This document shows, one piece after another, positions 17,958 to 27,719 of a stretch of DNA of 64,000 nt. The stretch is taken from assembly GCF_040436315.1 (NCBI RefSeq), contig NZ_AP031572.1, forward strand, positions 1,488,001-1,552,000. Reading direction: 5' to 3'. The notes below the pieces were generated by a model that made no database searches, was not told the DNA's origin, and was given only the letters and a program-made list of their open reading frames with translations. This DNA is from Synechocystis sp. LKSZ1. Its GTDB lineage: Bacteria; Cyanobacteriota; Cyanobacteriia; Cyanobacteriales; Microcystaceae. Position numbers and translations under genes: made by a program. The stretch's first letter is position 1; each line of letters starts with the position of its first letter.

Positions 17958-18071
17958 ATGTTGAGTACCTATCTCTACCCTGATTCCCTCACCTACCTGC
18001 TGGTGAAACTGGTTGTTCTAGCGATTGTCGTGCTTCTCTGGTTGGCTCTGACAACGGCCCCAGTGGTCTGA
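17958..18071 (+). CDS. Small single-span membrane protein (37 aa), unrecognised
   Basis: The ATG at 17958 opens a 37-codon frame ending at TGA 18069-18071. A strong ribosome site GGAGG (17948-17952) stands five bases before it, the main reason to accept so short a gene. The product starts MLSTYLYPDSLTYLLVK and then has one clean membrane segment (about residues 14-33, VLAIVVLLWLALTT core). Size and shape resemble the small single-helix subunits of cyanobacterial photosystems, cytochrome b6f or NDH-1, but I recognise none of the known ones. It lies between cbiX and purM on the same strand, with a hairpin in its leader. Confidence 0.6.
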   Translation: MLSTYLYPDSLTYLLVKLVVLAIVVLLWLALTTAPVV

Positions 18072-18146
18072 AGTAAAAGAAAAGCTTGAGCGCAATTCCC
18101 CCTAGCCCTTAGCATGGAAAAAAGTTATTGCTCAGGATCATAGTCT

Positions 18147-19172
18147 ATGGATTACCGGGAAGCGGGGGTTGATGTTACCGCTGGTCGCAATTTTGTCGAG
18201 CGCATTCGCCAGGGCGTGGAAAGTACGTTTCGGCCCGGTGTCCTCGGTGGCTTAGGGGGCTTTGGCGGCCTGTTTCAACTGCCGAGCGGCTATCAAGAAC
18301 CCGTGCTGGTGTCGGGTACCGATGGAGTTGGCACAAAACTGAAAATTGCCCAGGCCCTGGATCAGCACGATAGCATTGGCATCGACCTGGTAGCCATGTG
18401 TGTCAACGATATTTTAACCAGTGGTGCAGAGCCGCTCTTTTTTTTAGACTACTTAGCCACGGGCAAACTAGAACCAGAGCAATTGGCGGCGGTTGTGCAA
18501 GGCATTGTTGAGGGCTGTCGGCAGAGTGGCTGTGCTTTGCTGGGGGGAGAAACGGCGGAAATGCCGGGTTTTTACGGCCAGGGAGAGTATGACGTTGCCG
18601 GCTTCTGTGTCGGCATTGTGGAAAAAAGTAAAATTCTCGATGGTTCTCAGGTGGAACTCGGAGACCGGGCCATTGCGGTCGCCAGTAGTGGGGTACATAG
18701 CAATGGCTATAGTCTTGTCCGTCGCATTGTAGAGAGCCAGGGTCTGAGTTGGCGGGATTATCCGGCTGAACTAGGGGGCCAAAGCCTGGGAGAAATTTTT
18801 TTAACGCCGACTCGGCTCTATGTAAAGCCTATTTTGGCCCTGCTTAACTCGGGTATTGGGGTTCATGGCATGGCCCATATTACCGGAGGAGGCCTACCGG
18901 AAAATCTGCCTCGTTGTCTGGGGCCGGGCCAAGCGATTCAAGTGAAATCAGGCAGTTGGGAGGTTTTGCCCATCTTTCGCTGGCTCGAAAACGCAGGTCA
19001 AGTTCCGGAAGCGGCCATGCTAGAAACGTTTAATCTGGGTGTGGGTTTTGTGGTTTTAGTCAGTCCAGACCAGGCCCTGACGACCCTAGATTTTTTCCGA
19101 AGCTATGATTTAGCGGCCTACGACATTGGCCAGGTGATTCCGGGACAAGGGGATTTTCAACTCCAGGCCTAG
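18147..19172 (+). CDS. purM: Phosphoribosylformylglycinamidine cyclo-ligase
   Basis: This 341-residue protein is AIR synthetase, the fifth step of purine synthesis, closing the imidazole ring of FGAM with ATP. The start [20 protein letters not shown], the ATP-site [14 protein letters not shown] (about 55-68), [19 protein letters not shown] and [10 protein letters not shown] are all family signatures, and [16 protein letters not shown] is intact in the C-terminal domain. Length is normal. It is a housekeeping gene in the same direction as cbiX and the small membrane protein gene, with a 75-base gap before it. Confidence 0.97.
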   Translation: MDYREAGVDVTAGRNFVERIRQGVESTFRPGVLGGLGGFGGLFQLPSGYQEPVLVSGTDGVGTKLKIAQALDQHDSIGIDLVAMCVNDILTSGAEPLFFLDYLATGKLEPEQLAAVVQGIVEGCRQSGCALLGGETAEMPGFYGQGEYDVAGFCVGIVEKSKILDGSQVELGDRAIAVASSGVHSNGYSLVRRIVESQGLSWRDYPAELGGQSLGEIFLTPTRLYVKPILALLNSGIGVHGMAHITGGGLPENLPRCLGPGQAIQVKSGSWEVLPIFRWLENAGQVPEAAMLETFNLGVGFVVLVSPDQALTTLDFFRSYDLAAYDIGQVIPGQGDFQLQA

Positions 19173-19328
19173 GAGCACTCCAGAGCCTTCAACCCAATCT
19201 GGGGCCTAGGCAACAAGGGAAACAAGGAGAACTGGGGTATCTCAAATTGGGAGAGTATTTGCGACTTTCCCCGACAAACAACGATAATTAGTATCGTCTT
19301 GGTTGCTGACCCCAGGCTGTCTCCTGCT

Positions 19329-21329
19329 ATGTCAAACCCCGCTGATATCCTCCCTCTCCTTGACCGTGGCCTAGCCGCTTTACAGCGCCAGGACTATCGC
19401 CAGGCTATTGCTGACTTAACCACTTGTTGTCATCAAATTGTAGATGCCCAAGACCCTTACTTTGTTAAGGCCCAGATGGCCTTAGCCAGAGCCTACCGGG
19501 GCCTGGGAGATACCCAAGCGGCTATAGAGCTTTGTCAAACCCTGATTAACCATCCCGACCGGGAAGTGAATCAATGGGCCTGGTCCTTGTTGGCCCTTTT
19601 GGATCAAGGAGAAGCACCGGCAGACCTAGATGCGATGCCGACTACGGAATTTAAGGCCCAGCGGGCCGACAAAAATCGGGTGCACGTCAGCTTACCCCGC
19701 GTCGCCGATAGCTATTTCTTTGTGTTGTTGATGGCCATCCTGACCCCCCTATTGCTGGGGGCCTTACTAACGATGGGGATCGGCTGGATTTTGGGTCAGA
19801 AAGCGTTTTTACCCTTACTCTACCTTGGGCTGGGAGTAACCTTCCTGCTGAATGGCTCGGCGTTGCTCTTCAGCAATATTTTAATGGATTGGCAACAACG
19901 ACACTTTTACCAAACCCAGTGGATTAATCTCGGGGAAGTGCAAAAGTATAGCCCCGAAGCGGGAGAACTCCTCCTACGGATTTGCCGCCGCCGCAATATC
20001 AAACTACCGCGCTTGGGGTTTATTGACGACCGCCGACCGATGATTTTTTCCTATGGAATTTTCCGTCAACAGAGTCGTCTCATTGTTAGCAAAGGGGTGT
20101 TTCGTTACCTGGACAATGAAGAAATTGCCCTGCTCTACGCCCACGAACTGGGCCATATCCTGTCAGCCGATAGTATGCTGATGACCTTCGTCAGTGCCTG
20201 GGGCCAGGTCTTTTACAGCGGCTATGGCCTGCTATACCAGGTGATTCAAAAAGTTCCAGGGCCAGGGGCTTGGCTATTGTTGATCCCCACTAGCCTCTGT
20301 TATGGTCTGTTTCAGATCAATCAAGCTTGTAATCTCTATTTTTCCCGGTCGCGGGAATACTATGCTGACCATTTTGCCGTTGAACATACTGGCAATCCCA
20401 ATGCCCTGGTTCGGGCTCTGGTCAAGCTCTCCAAGGCGATTGTCAAGCAAGAGCGTCAAGCGGAGAAACCGGCCCTTTTTCTGGAGGCCCTGCGTAACTT
20501 CGGCATCTATGATCCCTTGACCACGGGGACTTGTGAACGGGCCAATCGCTTTGTCCCCCAAACCATTTATCGGCTTCTGGCCTGGGATTGGTCGAATCCC
20601 TGGCATTCCCTACTTGCCTGGCGCAGTTCCCATCCTCTTCTAGGCAAGCGAGTTCTGCTCCTTACCCACTATGCCGAGCAATTGGGCTTAAACACCGAAT
20701 ACCATCTGGCCTCCGCCTACTATCTCCCGTCTGAGCTGAAGCCCCCCCAGCGCTATCAACGCTTGACTGGGGAAATCTTTATTGCAAATCTGCCGATCCT
20801 CGGGGCCGTCCTGGGGAGCGGTCTAGCCCTGCTTTCTGGTGTCAAAGCAACGATGGCCTGGAACCAGGGCCTACTGCTGGGGCTAGGACTGGGCCTACTG
20901 AGCCAAAGCCTGCTACGACGTTTTCTGAGTTTATCGCTATCGGCAAAGGATATTTTAACCCTCCTGAGTGAACCGGCCCTCAGTCCCGTTCAGGGAACAA
21001 ACATCCAGTGGCAGGGCAAGCTCCGTCTTCGTCAGTCTGTGCCAGGAAAATGGCCCAAACTCTATTTCCATGACCGGACGGCGGTTATCCCTGTGCGTTA
21101 TCCCTACTGGTTGCATTGGCAATTTCCCTTTCGTTCTCCCGTCAAGGTTTTAGAACCCTTTTTAGAGCATACCTGTACAGTCACGGGCCAAGTACAACGG
21201 GGCCTGGTTCCCTACTTAACCCTGTATCGTGTGACGGCGAAGGAAAAGCCCACAGTCCATAGTTATGCTGCTTGGCCCGCCTACGGTCTTAGTCTCGTTT
21301 TCCTGGTGCTGGCCTACTATTGGCGGTGA
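19329..21329 (+). CDS. M48 family metalloprotease with N-terminal TPR region
   Basis: Counted from the ATG at 19329 (666 residues; an in-frame TTG ten codons earlier is less likely), residues 10-95 form TPR-like helices. Two membrane segments follow (about 125-150 and 155-185), then the peptidase domain with zinc site HELGH (His272, Glu273, His276) and third ligand Glu343 in SREYYAD. A further hydrophobic pair (about 480-530) and a beta-rich C-terminal domain complete it. M48 enzymes act in membrane-protein quality control, and related cyanobacterial genes are long like this one. It overlaps the 3' end of the opposing dusA gene by 13 bases. The substrate is unknown. Confidence 0.85.
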   Translation: MSNPADILPLLDRGLAALQRQDYRQAIADLTTCCHQIVDAQDPYFVKAQMALARAYRGLGDTQAAIELCQTLINHPDREVNQWAWSLLALLDQGEAPADLDAMPTTEFKAQRADKNRVHVSLPRVADSYFFVLLMAILTPLLLGALLTMGIGWILGQKAFLPLLYLGLGVTFLLNGSALLFSNILMDWQQRHFYQTQWINLGEVQKYSPEAGELLLRICRRRNIKLPRLGFIDDRRPMIFSYGIFRQQSRLIVSKGVFRYLDNEEIALLYAHELGHILSADSMLMTFVSAWGQVFYSGYGLLYQVIQKVPGPGAWLLLIPTSLCYGLFQINQACNLYFSRSREYYADHFAVEHTGNPNALVRALVKLSKAIVKQERQAEKPALFLEALRNFGIYDPLTTGTCERANRFVPQTIYRLLAWDWSNPWHSLLAWRSSHPLLGKRVLLLTHYAEQLGLNTEYHLASAYYLPSELKPPQRYQRLTGEIFIANLPILGAVLGSGLALLSGVKATMAWNQGLLLGLGLGLLSQSLLRRFLSLSLSAKDILTLLSEPALSPVQGTNIQWQGKLRLRQSVPGKWPKLYFHDRTAVIPVRYPYWLHWQFPFRSPVKVLEPFLEHTCTVTGQVQRGLVPYLTLYRVTAKEKPTVHSYAAWPAYGLSLVFLVLAYYWR

Positions 21330-22318
21330 ACTCCCGCATTTCCCATACCGGCCAGGGCCTCGCGGAGGGTTTGGGGGCCGGCTTCCGGTCGGTGGGCATT
21401 TTCACTGATATGGCGTTTCCAGGCCTTAGTGCCCGCCTGGCCCACAAAAAGATTGAGCAAATGGCGACTGATGCTGTGGAGTTTCCAGCCCTTCTGCGTC
21501 CATTCTTCCACGTAGGGAAGCATGCCTTCGATAATCTCCTGACGACGGGGAATGGGGGTTGATTCTCCGTAAAAATCCCGGTCTACAGTCGCTAACAGAT
21601 AGGGCTGGTCGTAGGCGGCCCGGCCGATCATCACCGCATCGACATGGGCCAAGTGGTCTCGGGCTTGGGCCAAGTTGGTAATGCCGCCATTGATTTCAAT
21701 CCCTAGCGGGGGAAAATTCCGCTTGAGCTGGTAAACATCGTCGTAACGCAGAGGCGGAATCGTTCGGTTTTCCTTGGGACTCAGGCCCTGGAGCCAGGCC
21801 TTGCGGGCATGAACCGTAAAACGTTGACAACCCCCATCGGCTACAATCCGCACAAAGTTGGCCAGATCCGAGTAACTATCTTGGTGGTCAATGCCAATGC
21901 GATGTTTTACCGTTACCGGAATTTGCACCCGTTTCTGCATCGCTGCAACGCAACGGGCCACCTGCTCCGGTTTGGCCATTAGACAAGCCCCGAAATGACC
22001 ATTTTGAACTCGGTCACTGGGACAGCCGACATTTAAGTTAATTTCGTCGTAACCCCAGTCTTGGCCAATCAAGGCACAGTCCGCTAATTGTTGGGGATCG
22101 TCGCCCCCCAATTGCAGGGCCAGGGGATGTTCTAGGGGGGAAAAGTCTAGAAGCTTAGAACGATTGCCGTGGAGAATGGCCGCCGTCGTGATCATTTCCG
22201 TGTAAAGCAAAACCCGACGACTAATCTGACGCAGAAAGTAGCGAAAATGCCGGTCGGTATAATCCATCATCGGCGCGATACTCAGGGGATTCATCAAAGC
22301 AGAGGAAGAATGCGTCAC
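21317..22318 (-). CDS. dusA: tRNA-dihydrouridine synthase A
   Basis: The protein (333 residues) reduces uridines at positions 20/20a of tRNA using FMN and NADPH. The N-terminus LSIAPMMDYTDRHFRYFLR, LQLGGDDPQQLA, INLNVGCPSDRVQNGHFGAC (with the catalytic Cys) and VKHRIGID mark it as DusA rather than DusB, and FTVHARKAWLQGLSPKENR is also DusA-type. It is convergent with the M48 gene, sharing 13 bases at the 3' ends, and divergent from the CHAD gene. A second in-frame ATG nine codons later (MNPLSIAPMM) could also be the start. Confidence 0.95.
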   Translation of the reverse strand: MTHSSSALMNPLSIAPMMDYTDRHFRYFLRQISRRVLLYTEMITTAAILHGNRSKLLDFSPLEHPLALQLGGDDPQQLADCALIGQDWGYDEINLNVGCPSDRVQNGHFGACLMAKPEQVARCVAAMQKRVQIPVTVKHRIGIDHQDSYSDLANFVRIVADGGCQRFTVHARKAWLQGLSPKENRTIPPLRYDDVYQLKRNFPPLGIEINGGITNLAQARDHLAHVDAVMIGRAAYDQPYLLATVDRDFYGESTPIPRRQEIIEGMLPYVEEWTQKGWKLHSISRHLLNLFVGQAGTKAWKRHISENAHRPEAGPQTLREALAGMGNAGVHRQ

Positions 22319-22414
22319 AGGGCCTTTAGCTTTTTTTACCTAGCCTTTAATTCTATCGCCTAGGATGGAAATAGCCGGTGTCAGGCTCCGCCAACTCAGG
22401 AGCAGGAGGTCAGG

Positions 22415-23413
22415 GTGAAAACAGACGTGCCAGCTACAAGCTTTGGGGATTGGGCGATCAGGGCCCTAGAACGCCACTACAAAAAGATTCTTAAACACGA
22501 GAAAAAAGTTCTCCTCGACCGCGATCCCGAAGAACTCCACCAAATGCGAGTCGGGATGCGGCGGCTACGCACAGCCATGGTAGGTTTTAGCCGGGCGGTT
22601 GTTCTACCGAAGGGGGTCAATGAAAAAAAAATTGGTGCCATTGCCCGCATTCTGGGCCAGTTGCGAGACAATGACGTTCTCCAGGCGAGCCTGACCCAAG
22701 ACTACCAATCCCAATTACCAGAAAAAGAACAAGAATACGTCCAGAGCGTTCTAGCCCATCTCCAACAGCAACGACAACGAGCCGTCCAGCGGACGCGAAA
22801 AACCCTGACCCACGCCAACTATTTTGCTCTGAAGGATAAGCTCCAACAATGGTTAGCGGCGCCTCAACTGACCGCCATTGCCGATCTGCCCATTACAACA
22901 GTATTACCCGACTTGCTCTTGCCCCAATTTAGTCAATTACTCCTGCATCCCGGTTGGCTTGTGGGCCGGTCGCTGTCCGGTGCTATCCCCCCCAGTCTAG
23001 AAACCCTGGCCCCGGAGCAAGAAACCTTGCTCCATGACCTCCGCAAAACAGCCAAAAGAACGCGCTATCAAATGGAACTCTTTACGCCCTTTTACAGGGC
23101 CGATTATCAAGACCTTTTGGACAAAATCAAGGCCCTCCAAGAAATTCTAGGGGCCCTACAGGATAGCTGTGTGTTAAGGGAAATGGTGAAGGATCACGAC
23201 CGAATGCATACTCCTGAACCAATGCCACGGTTTGAAGATTGTCTCCAACACCATCGTCATCAGTACTGGCTAGAATGGTTGCCTCTCCAGAGCGACTTCC
23301 TCGACCCAGACCATCGCCAACAATACCGGACGCTCCTTCAGCATTGCCAGGCCCTAGAATCGATCCCATCTCCCGAGCTGATTCCAGCCAACTCAGGGGA
23401 GAATGACGGCTGA
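22415..23413 (+). CDS. CHAD domain protein
   Basis: The start is GTG at 22415, fixed by the strong ribosome site AGGAGGT (22404-22410) four bases before it. The 332-residue product is a CHAD (conserved histidine alpha-helical) domain, with [19 protein letters not shown] near residues 42-60 and the second basic helix [17 protein letters not shown] near 205-221. CHAD proteins bind polyphosphate through these Arg/Lys/His faces, and in some bacteria sit on polyphosphate granules. No CYTH domain is fused here. The 3' end overlaps the opposing panD gene by 21 bases. Confidence 0.9.
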   Translation: MKTDVPATSFGDWAIRALERHYKKILKHEKKVLLDRDPEELHQMRVGMRRLRTAMVGFSRAVVLPKGVNEKKIGAIARILGQLRDNDVLQASLTQDYQSQLPEKEQEYVQSVLAHLQQQRQRAVQRTRKTLTHANYFALKDKLQQWLAAPQLTAIADLPITTVLPDLLLPQFSQLLLHPGWLVGRSLSGAIPPSLETLAPEQETLLHDLRKTAKRTRYQMELFTPFYRADYQDLLDKIKALQEILGALQDSCVLREMVKDHDRMHTPEPMPRFEDCLQHHRHQYWLEWLPLQSDFLDPDHRQQYRTLLQHCQALESIPSPELIPANSGENDG

Positions 23414-23857
23414 GGAACTGGCGAGTTCTGCGGGAAGATCTTCTGGGATGTTGCAAAAGGCCACCCCTTGGCCCTGGGGAATCAAGCGCTGGTGATAAAA
23501 GGCCTCAATGCCATTATCGGGGCTGGCTACTAAAACCTTGGCTTCGTGGCCCGATTGCAGAACCTCCTGCCGTTCCCGCTGTTCATAGGCGTAAATAATC
23601 AAGAGATCCCCCGGTTGACAGAGGAGAGCCGCGCCGCCATTGGGACAGACTTCACGACTACCGCTCTGGCCAGGAATCGCATAGGTAGAAAAGCGCTGGC
23701 CATTATTGAGGTTGACAATTTCGACTTCTTCTAACGGTAGAATACCGACAGTTGCTAACAAATCAGGGTCAATAGTAATACTGCCGACATAGTTCACGTT
23801 GGCCGCTGTCACCTGCACCCGATGCAATTTAGCGTGCATTAGTCGAATCATTCCCAT
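23393..23857 (-). CDS. panD: Aspartate 1-decarboxylase
   Basis: This 154-residue pyruvoyl enzyme makes beta-alanine from aspartate for pantothenate and coenzyme A. Self-cleavage occurs at Gly-Ser; here YVGSITID places the future pyruvoyl Ser at residue 26. [10 protein letters not shown] (Lys10, His12), [10 protein letters not shown] and [13 protein letters not shown] are family signatures. It is slightly longer than the enterobacterial protein, with about 25 extra C-terminal residues that overlap the CHAD gene tail. An alternative start at the third codon ([10 protein letters not shown]) is equally possible. Confidence 0.96.
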   Translation of the reverse strand: MGMIRLMHAKLHRVQVTAANVNYVGSITIDPDLLATVGILPLEEVEIVNLNNGQRFSTYAIPGQSGSREVCPNGGAALLCQPGDLLIIYAYEQRERQEVLQSGHEAKVLVASPDNGIEAFYHQRLIPQGQGVAFCNIPEDLPAELASSSAVILP

Positions 23858-24039
23858 GCGTCGTTCCTACGATACTGCTTGCCGAAAAAACCTGGCGTCA
23901 CCGGCCTTTTTTAACGCCAAACCCAGCCCGTGAGCCTCAGCGTTTTACGTCACAATTATTAACATCCTCAGATACTCTAGCATTTTCCCCTTCGCTTTCT
24001 ACGGGACTTCCCGACGTAAGCTTTTTCCACCCAACAGTT

Positions 24040-24282
24040 ATGCTCAAAAAACAAGTCAAAGTTAAGCCCCAGGCCAAACAAGCCAAAGTTATCCATGGGG
24101 AAGACGACAGTATAACGGTTTATCTCAAATCTCCCCCCATTGATGGCAGGGCCAACCAGGAACTGATTCAACTCTTGGCCAAGGAATTTGGCGTTCCAAA
24201 ATCTGCCGTCAAAATTTTGGGCGGCCATACCACTCGCTACAAATGGGTTGAAATTGATGGTGTCAACCCTTCTCTGGCCTGA
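24040..24282 (+). CDS. DUF167 (YggU family) protein
   Basis: The 80-residue protein carries the whole DUF167 domain: VKVKPQAKQAKVI, ITVYLKSPPIDGRANQELIQ and the closing IKILGGHTTRYKWVEIDG. The family is widespread and small, of unknown function. It is divergent from panD (182-base gap, where I see no clear terminator or RNA) and convergent with the methyltransferase gene 28 bases on. No catalytic motif can be pointed out. Confidence 0.9.
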   Translation: MLKKQVKVKPQAKQAKVIHGEDDSITVYLKSPPIDGRANQELIQLLAKEFGVPKSAVKILGGHTTRYKWVEIDGVNPSLA

Positions 24283-24310
24283 CCCTGCCCCATTGCGTCC
24301 CAGTATCTCC

Positions 24311-25438
24311 TCAGTAAAGTTCGTATTTGAGAAGGGTGCAGGGAATTGCCCCATTCAGCAAGGGAAAACGACGGGCCGTTCTTAGGCCAATGCGCTTAGT
24401 CAGGGCCGCATTGCCACTCAAAATAAAAGCTGTCCAACCCTTAAAGCGTTGTTTGAGGGTATCTCCTAGTAATTGATAGAAATCCCCCAGGGCCTCGGTA
24501 TTGCCAATCCGCTTGCCGTAGGGAGGATTGCAGAATAATATTCCCTGGCCAGCGGGGGCCTCTACCTGACGAAAATCCTGTTGCCACAGCTTGAGGTGGG
24601 GGCCGAGGCCACAACGCTCGGCATTGGCTTGGGCCTGTTCAATCACTGCTGAGTCCTGGTCACTCCCCCAAATCGGCGCCGGTAAGTGCTCTAGTTCTCC
24701 TGCCTGGGCCTCCTGACAGAGGGCCTGCCAGAGCGTGGCATCAAAATCAGGCCAGTGCTGAAAACAAAATTGGGGTTGAAAGCCACCAGGAGCCCGTCGC
24801 AAACTTTGTAAACCGGCTTCAAGGAGCAGGGTTCCCGAACCACACAGGGGGTCGTAGAGGGGTTGCTGGGGTTGCCATGCCATCAGCCTTAAAATGGCGG
24901 CGGCCAAGGTTTCCTTGAGAGGGGCCAAGCCGAGGGCCGGCCGATAGCCCCGACGATGGAGACTGACCCCAGAGCTATCTAAACTGAGATGACAGCGATT
25001 GTGGTCAATGTGGGCATTCACCACGATCTGGGGTTGTTCTAGTTCAATACTGGAGCGCTGGCCGTAACGTTCTCGCTGTTGGTCAACAATCGCGTTTTTA
25101 ATCTGCAGGGCCGTAAAGTGGCTGTGGTTCAACTGGGGATTACTACCCGTGCAACGAACGGCCAAGGTTTGTTCCGGCTGGAGGTAGGCCGACCAATCCA
25201 ACTTTTTGACGCTTTTGTACAACACATCCGCATTAAACGCCTTGACCTCAGCAATGGGGACTAAAACACGAAAAATTAACCGTGACCAGAGGTTAACCCG
25301 ATACAACAGAGCCCGGTCGCCCTGGAAATGAACACCAGTAAAGGCAGGAGAAACATCCACTGCGCCGAGTTCCGTTAATTCCTGGACGGCCAGCGGTTCT
25401 AGGCCCCGGGCCACGGTGGCAAAATAAGCCTGGCCCAT
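24311..25438 (-). CDS. THUMP-domain RNA methyltransferase (RlmL/YpsC-like)
   Basis: The 375-residue protein has an N-terminal ferredoxin-like/THUMP region (GQAYFATVARGLEPLAVQEL at the start; up to about residue 160) and a C-terminal Rossmann methyltransferase with YDPLCGSGTLLLEAGL (about 195-210) and the catalytic NPPYGKRIG (about 308-316). This matches the bacterial N2-guanine 23S rRNA methyltransferase group (N-terminal half of RlmL; YpsC), acting with S-adenosylmethionine. The exact target base is not deducible. It begins three bases after the stop of the TPR gene and is probably co-transcribed with it. Confidence 0.9.
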   Translation of the reverse strand: MGQAYFATVARGLEPLAVQELTELGAVDVSPAFTGVHFQGDRALLYRVNLWSRLIFRVLVPIAEVKAFNADVLYKSVKKLDWSAYLQPEQTLAVRCTGSNPQLNHSHFTALQIKNAIVDQQRERYGQRSSIELEQPQIVVNAHIDHNRCHLSLDSSGVSLHRRGYRPALGLAPLKETLAAAILRLMAWQPQQPLYDPLCGSGTLLLEAGLQSLRRAPGGFQPQFCFQHWPDFDATLWQALCQEAQAGELEHLPAPIWGSDQDSAVIEQAQANAERCGLGPHLKLWQQDFRQVEAPAGQGILFCNPPYGKRIGNTEALGDFYQLLGDTLKQRFKGWTAFILSGNAALTKRIGLRTARRFPLLNGAIPCTLLKYELY

Positions 25439-25441
25439 AAC

Positions 25442-26299
25442 CTACGCCAAGGATTGGAGCAGGGCCTGGTAACGAGGCAGGGTCTGCAACGGCGCAAACA
25501 TAGCATCAGGATGCTGGAGGCCAATAAAGTTAGAGTCTAGAGCCAGCAAGGTTTCTAGGCAATCCAGAGCTAAGTCCAATTGTCCTAGATGAAGATGGGC
25601 TTGGGCTAACTGGTACCAAGCATCAGGATGGTAATCTTCGGCGGCTAGGGCCTGTTGATAGCAAGTAATCGCGGCGGGCCAGCGTTGGATTAGGGCTAAA
25701 ATCTGGCCCTGTTGGAACCAGGCCCAATAGTCGTGGGGTTTAAGCTGAGCGGCCTGTTGGTAGTCGCGCAAGGCATCGGCGTAGCGTCCCAAGGCCCGAC
25801 AACAATCTCCCTGGCGATACCAACACCAGAAGTCACGGGGACGAATCTTCAAGGCTTGGTCTAGGGCCACTAGGGCCTGGGAATACTGGCCAGCATGGCG
25901 ATGGGCTTCGGCTAGACGGTAGTAGGCCCAGTAGTCCATCGGGCAGGCCTGGAGCGCTTGCTCAAAACAATAGATGGCCTGGGGATAGTCCTGTAGTTCC
26001 TGGAGGTAAAGACAACCCTGATCGTACCAGGCCCAGTAATTATTGGGTTGGAGTTGGCTGGCGTTGTAATAGCTGGTCACGGCCTCTTCGTAGCGTCCCA
26101 ATTGCTCTAGGGTATTGCCGCGCTTGTACCAGGCCCAGTAGTCGCGGGGATAGTATTCCAAGGCCCGGTCGTAGCTGGTTAAAGCCTCGAAAAAACGACC
26201 CTGTTGCCCGAGGGCATTCCCTTGCTGATACCAACCCTGATAGCTGTCGGGCCGACATTCTAGGGTTTTGAAAACCGTTAAACTGGGAGATCGGGTCAT
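25442..26299 (-). CDS. TPR repeat protein with aromatic-rich repeats
   Basis: This 285-residue protein consists of about seven 34-residue TPR units, each carrying a DYWAWY-like core (PRDYWAWYKRGN, PNNYWAWYDQG, PMDYWAYYRLAE, PRDFWCWYRQGD, PHDYWAWFQQGQ). No other domain, signal or membrane segment is seen. TPR arrays serve as protein-binding scaffolds; the partner is unknown. The unusually regular aromatic motif suggests recent internal duplication or one uniform ligand. It is transcribed toward the methyltransferase gene, three bases away, and is divergent from the DUF790 gene only 12 bases off. Confidence 0.88.
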   Translation of the reverse strand: MTRSPSLTVFKTLECRPDSYQGWYQQGNALGQQGRFFEALTSYDRALEYYPRDYWAWYKRGNTLEQLGRYEEAVTSYYNASQLQPNNYWAWYDQGCLYLQELQDYPQAIYCFEQALQACPMDYWAYYRLAEAHRHAGQYSQALVALDQALKIRPRDFWCWYRQGDCCRALGRYADALRDYQQAAQLKPHDYWAWFQQGQILALIQRWPAAITCYQQALAAEDYHPDAWYQLAQAHLHLGQLDLALDCLETLLALDSNFIGLQHPDAMFAPLQTLPRYQALLQSLA

Positions 26300-26311
26300 A
26301 GCTTCCTCGTC

Positions 26312-27541
26312 ATGTTACCGTCTGCACTGCTCATATCCCGGCGCCATGGAGACACAATCATTCCGAAACGCCTACCCCTTAATCATAGCCTGTTGGCCTT
26401 AGCCCAAGGGCAAATTGAGACGTTTCAACACCATCTGGGTAAAACCCAGGGAGACCTAGACCGTACCCTTGCCGACCTCGAAGGCGATAGTCCCCAATAC
26501 CGTCTGACCCGTGGCTTGGCCCATCTGCTCAAAAATCATTTTGCTAACTTTGATATCCGCAGTCCCCTCGACCCCATGGCCCTACGTCGGCGCGTCTTCC
26601 AGGGGGCCCAACCGCCGCCCCTCACCGCTGAACAGCGCCAGCGTTATCTCGACACCTTAGCCCTGCAGTTGGGCCAGGAATTAGGACGGGAGGTACTTAC
26701 CCAAGAAATTGAGCAGGGCCTCTACGCCGATCTACCCGAAAACCGAATTTTGACGGAATTTGAGGCCCCTACCCCGGAAACCCTTCTGCATCGCTACAAT
26801 TTGTCCCAAGTCCAGGGCATTTTCTACCGGGCCCACCATGTTGTTCTCCAGGCCTATCGTAATGACCCCGGTGAGTACAAGCTTCTCTTTCGCTATCTCA
26901 AACTATTTCAACTCATGGCCTATATCGAAGGGGATGCGGATCTGGGTTTTACTATTACCATCGATGGCCCAACGAGTCTATTTAAGGCCAATACCCGCTA
27001 TGGTCTGGCCCTGGCCAAATTGATCCCGGCCCTGCTCCACGTCCGTCGTTGGCATCTCCAGGCCCAACTAGAGGACAAAGACGCCTACTCTGGTCAACGC
27101 AAACTAGGCCAGTTTGAATTGGATCATGAGTGCGGCCTCGTGAGCCACTATCCCGCCGGTCAGGCCTACGACAGTATGTTAGAGGCCGCCTTTGCTCAGG
27201 GTTGGCAGAAACTAGACAGTGCTTGGCAACTGGAGCGGGAGGTGGAGTTGATTCCCTTACCGGGGAGTGTAATGATTCCTGATTTTCGCTTGGTTCATCC
27301 CGATGGCCGAGTCTATCTGCTGGAAATTGTCGGCTATTGGCGGCCCGAATACCTCAAAAAAAAGTTTGCCCAAGTCCAGCGGGCCAGCATTGATAATCTG
27401 ATTTTGGCTATTTCAGAACGGCTAAACCTAGAAAAAGCGGGAGTTAACTTCCAAAATACACCAGCCCGTCTGGTTTGGTTTAAGGAGAAACTCAAGCCCC
27501 AATCGATTCTGAGCTTACTGGAGCCTGAAGTGAACGTCTAA
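26312..27541 (+). CDS. DUF790 (Bax1-like) nuclease-family protein
   Basis: The 409-residue protein matches DUF790, the family of archaeal Bax1, which partners XPB helicase in DNA repair as a nuclease. Its start MLPSALLISRRHGDTIIPKR, the central LLFRYLKLFQLMAYIEG and GPTSLFKANTRYGLALAKL, and the C-terminal PD-(D/E)XK-like site (IPDFRLVHPDGRVYLLEIVG, then YLKKKFAQ) support this. Nuclease action is inferred from the family. No helicase partner lies next to it here: it is preceded by an opposing TPR gene and followed by 230 bases of gene debris. Confidence 0.8.
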   Translation: MLPSALLISRRHGDTIIPKRLPLNHSLLALAQGQIETFQHHLGKTQGDLDRTLADLEGDSPQYRLTRGLAHLLKNHFANFDIRSPLDPMALRRRVFQGAQPPPLTAEQRQRYLDTLALQLGQELGREVLTQEIEQGLYADLPENRILTEFEAPTPETLLHRYNLSQVQGIFYRAHHVVLQAYRNDPGEYKLLFRYLKLFQLMAYIEGDADLGFTITIDGPTSLFKANTRYGLALAKLIPALLHVRRWHLQAQLEDKDAYSGQRKLGQFELDHECGLVSHYPAGQAYDSMLEAAFAQGWQKLDSAWQLEREVELIPLPGSVMIPDFRLVHPDGRVYLLEIVGYWRPEYLKKKFAQVQRASIDNLILAISERLNLEKAGVNFQNTPARLVWFKEKLKPQSILSLLEPEVNV

Positions 27542-27680
27542 TTGACTGACAACACTTAAAGGACGTTTGAAAAGAGTCAGGCGGAATAAAAAGATAGGGT
27601 TTTAAATACTGTCCCTCAGCGAGAGAATGAGCCTTTCAATCACCAGATAAAATGCCTCAAACAACCGCTTCAATAGAAAG

Positions 27681-27719
27681 TTTGCATTTACAGTGGTGGC
27701 ACATTTAGAGCCGGAGATT
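27681..27719 (+). pseudogene. Short relic of a Wzt-type ABC ATPase gene
   Basis: Read from 27687, the bases encode FTVVAHLEPEI, against FAVAAHLEPEI in the intact Wzt-like ATPase about 1.2 kb downstream (28860-28892). By hand 27 of 33 bases match, and a few upstream bases (TTTGCA against TTGGCG) match after one base is lost. Nothing else of the ATPase survives around it. By chance the scrap reads in frame into the DUF29 gene and gives that gene a false N-terminal extension. The fragment is short, so it is called with moderate confidence. Confidence 0.5.
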
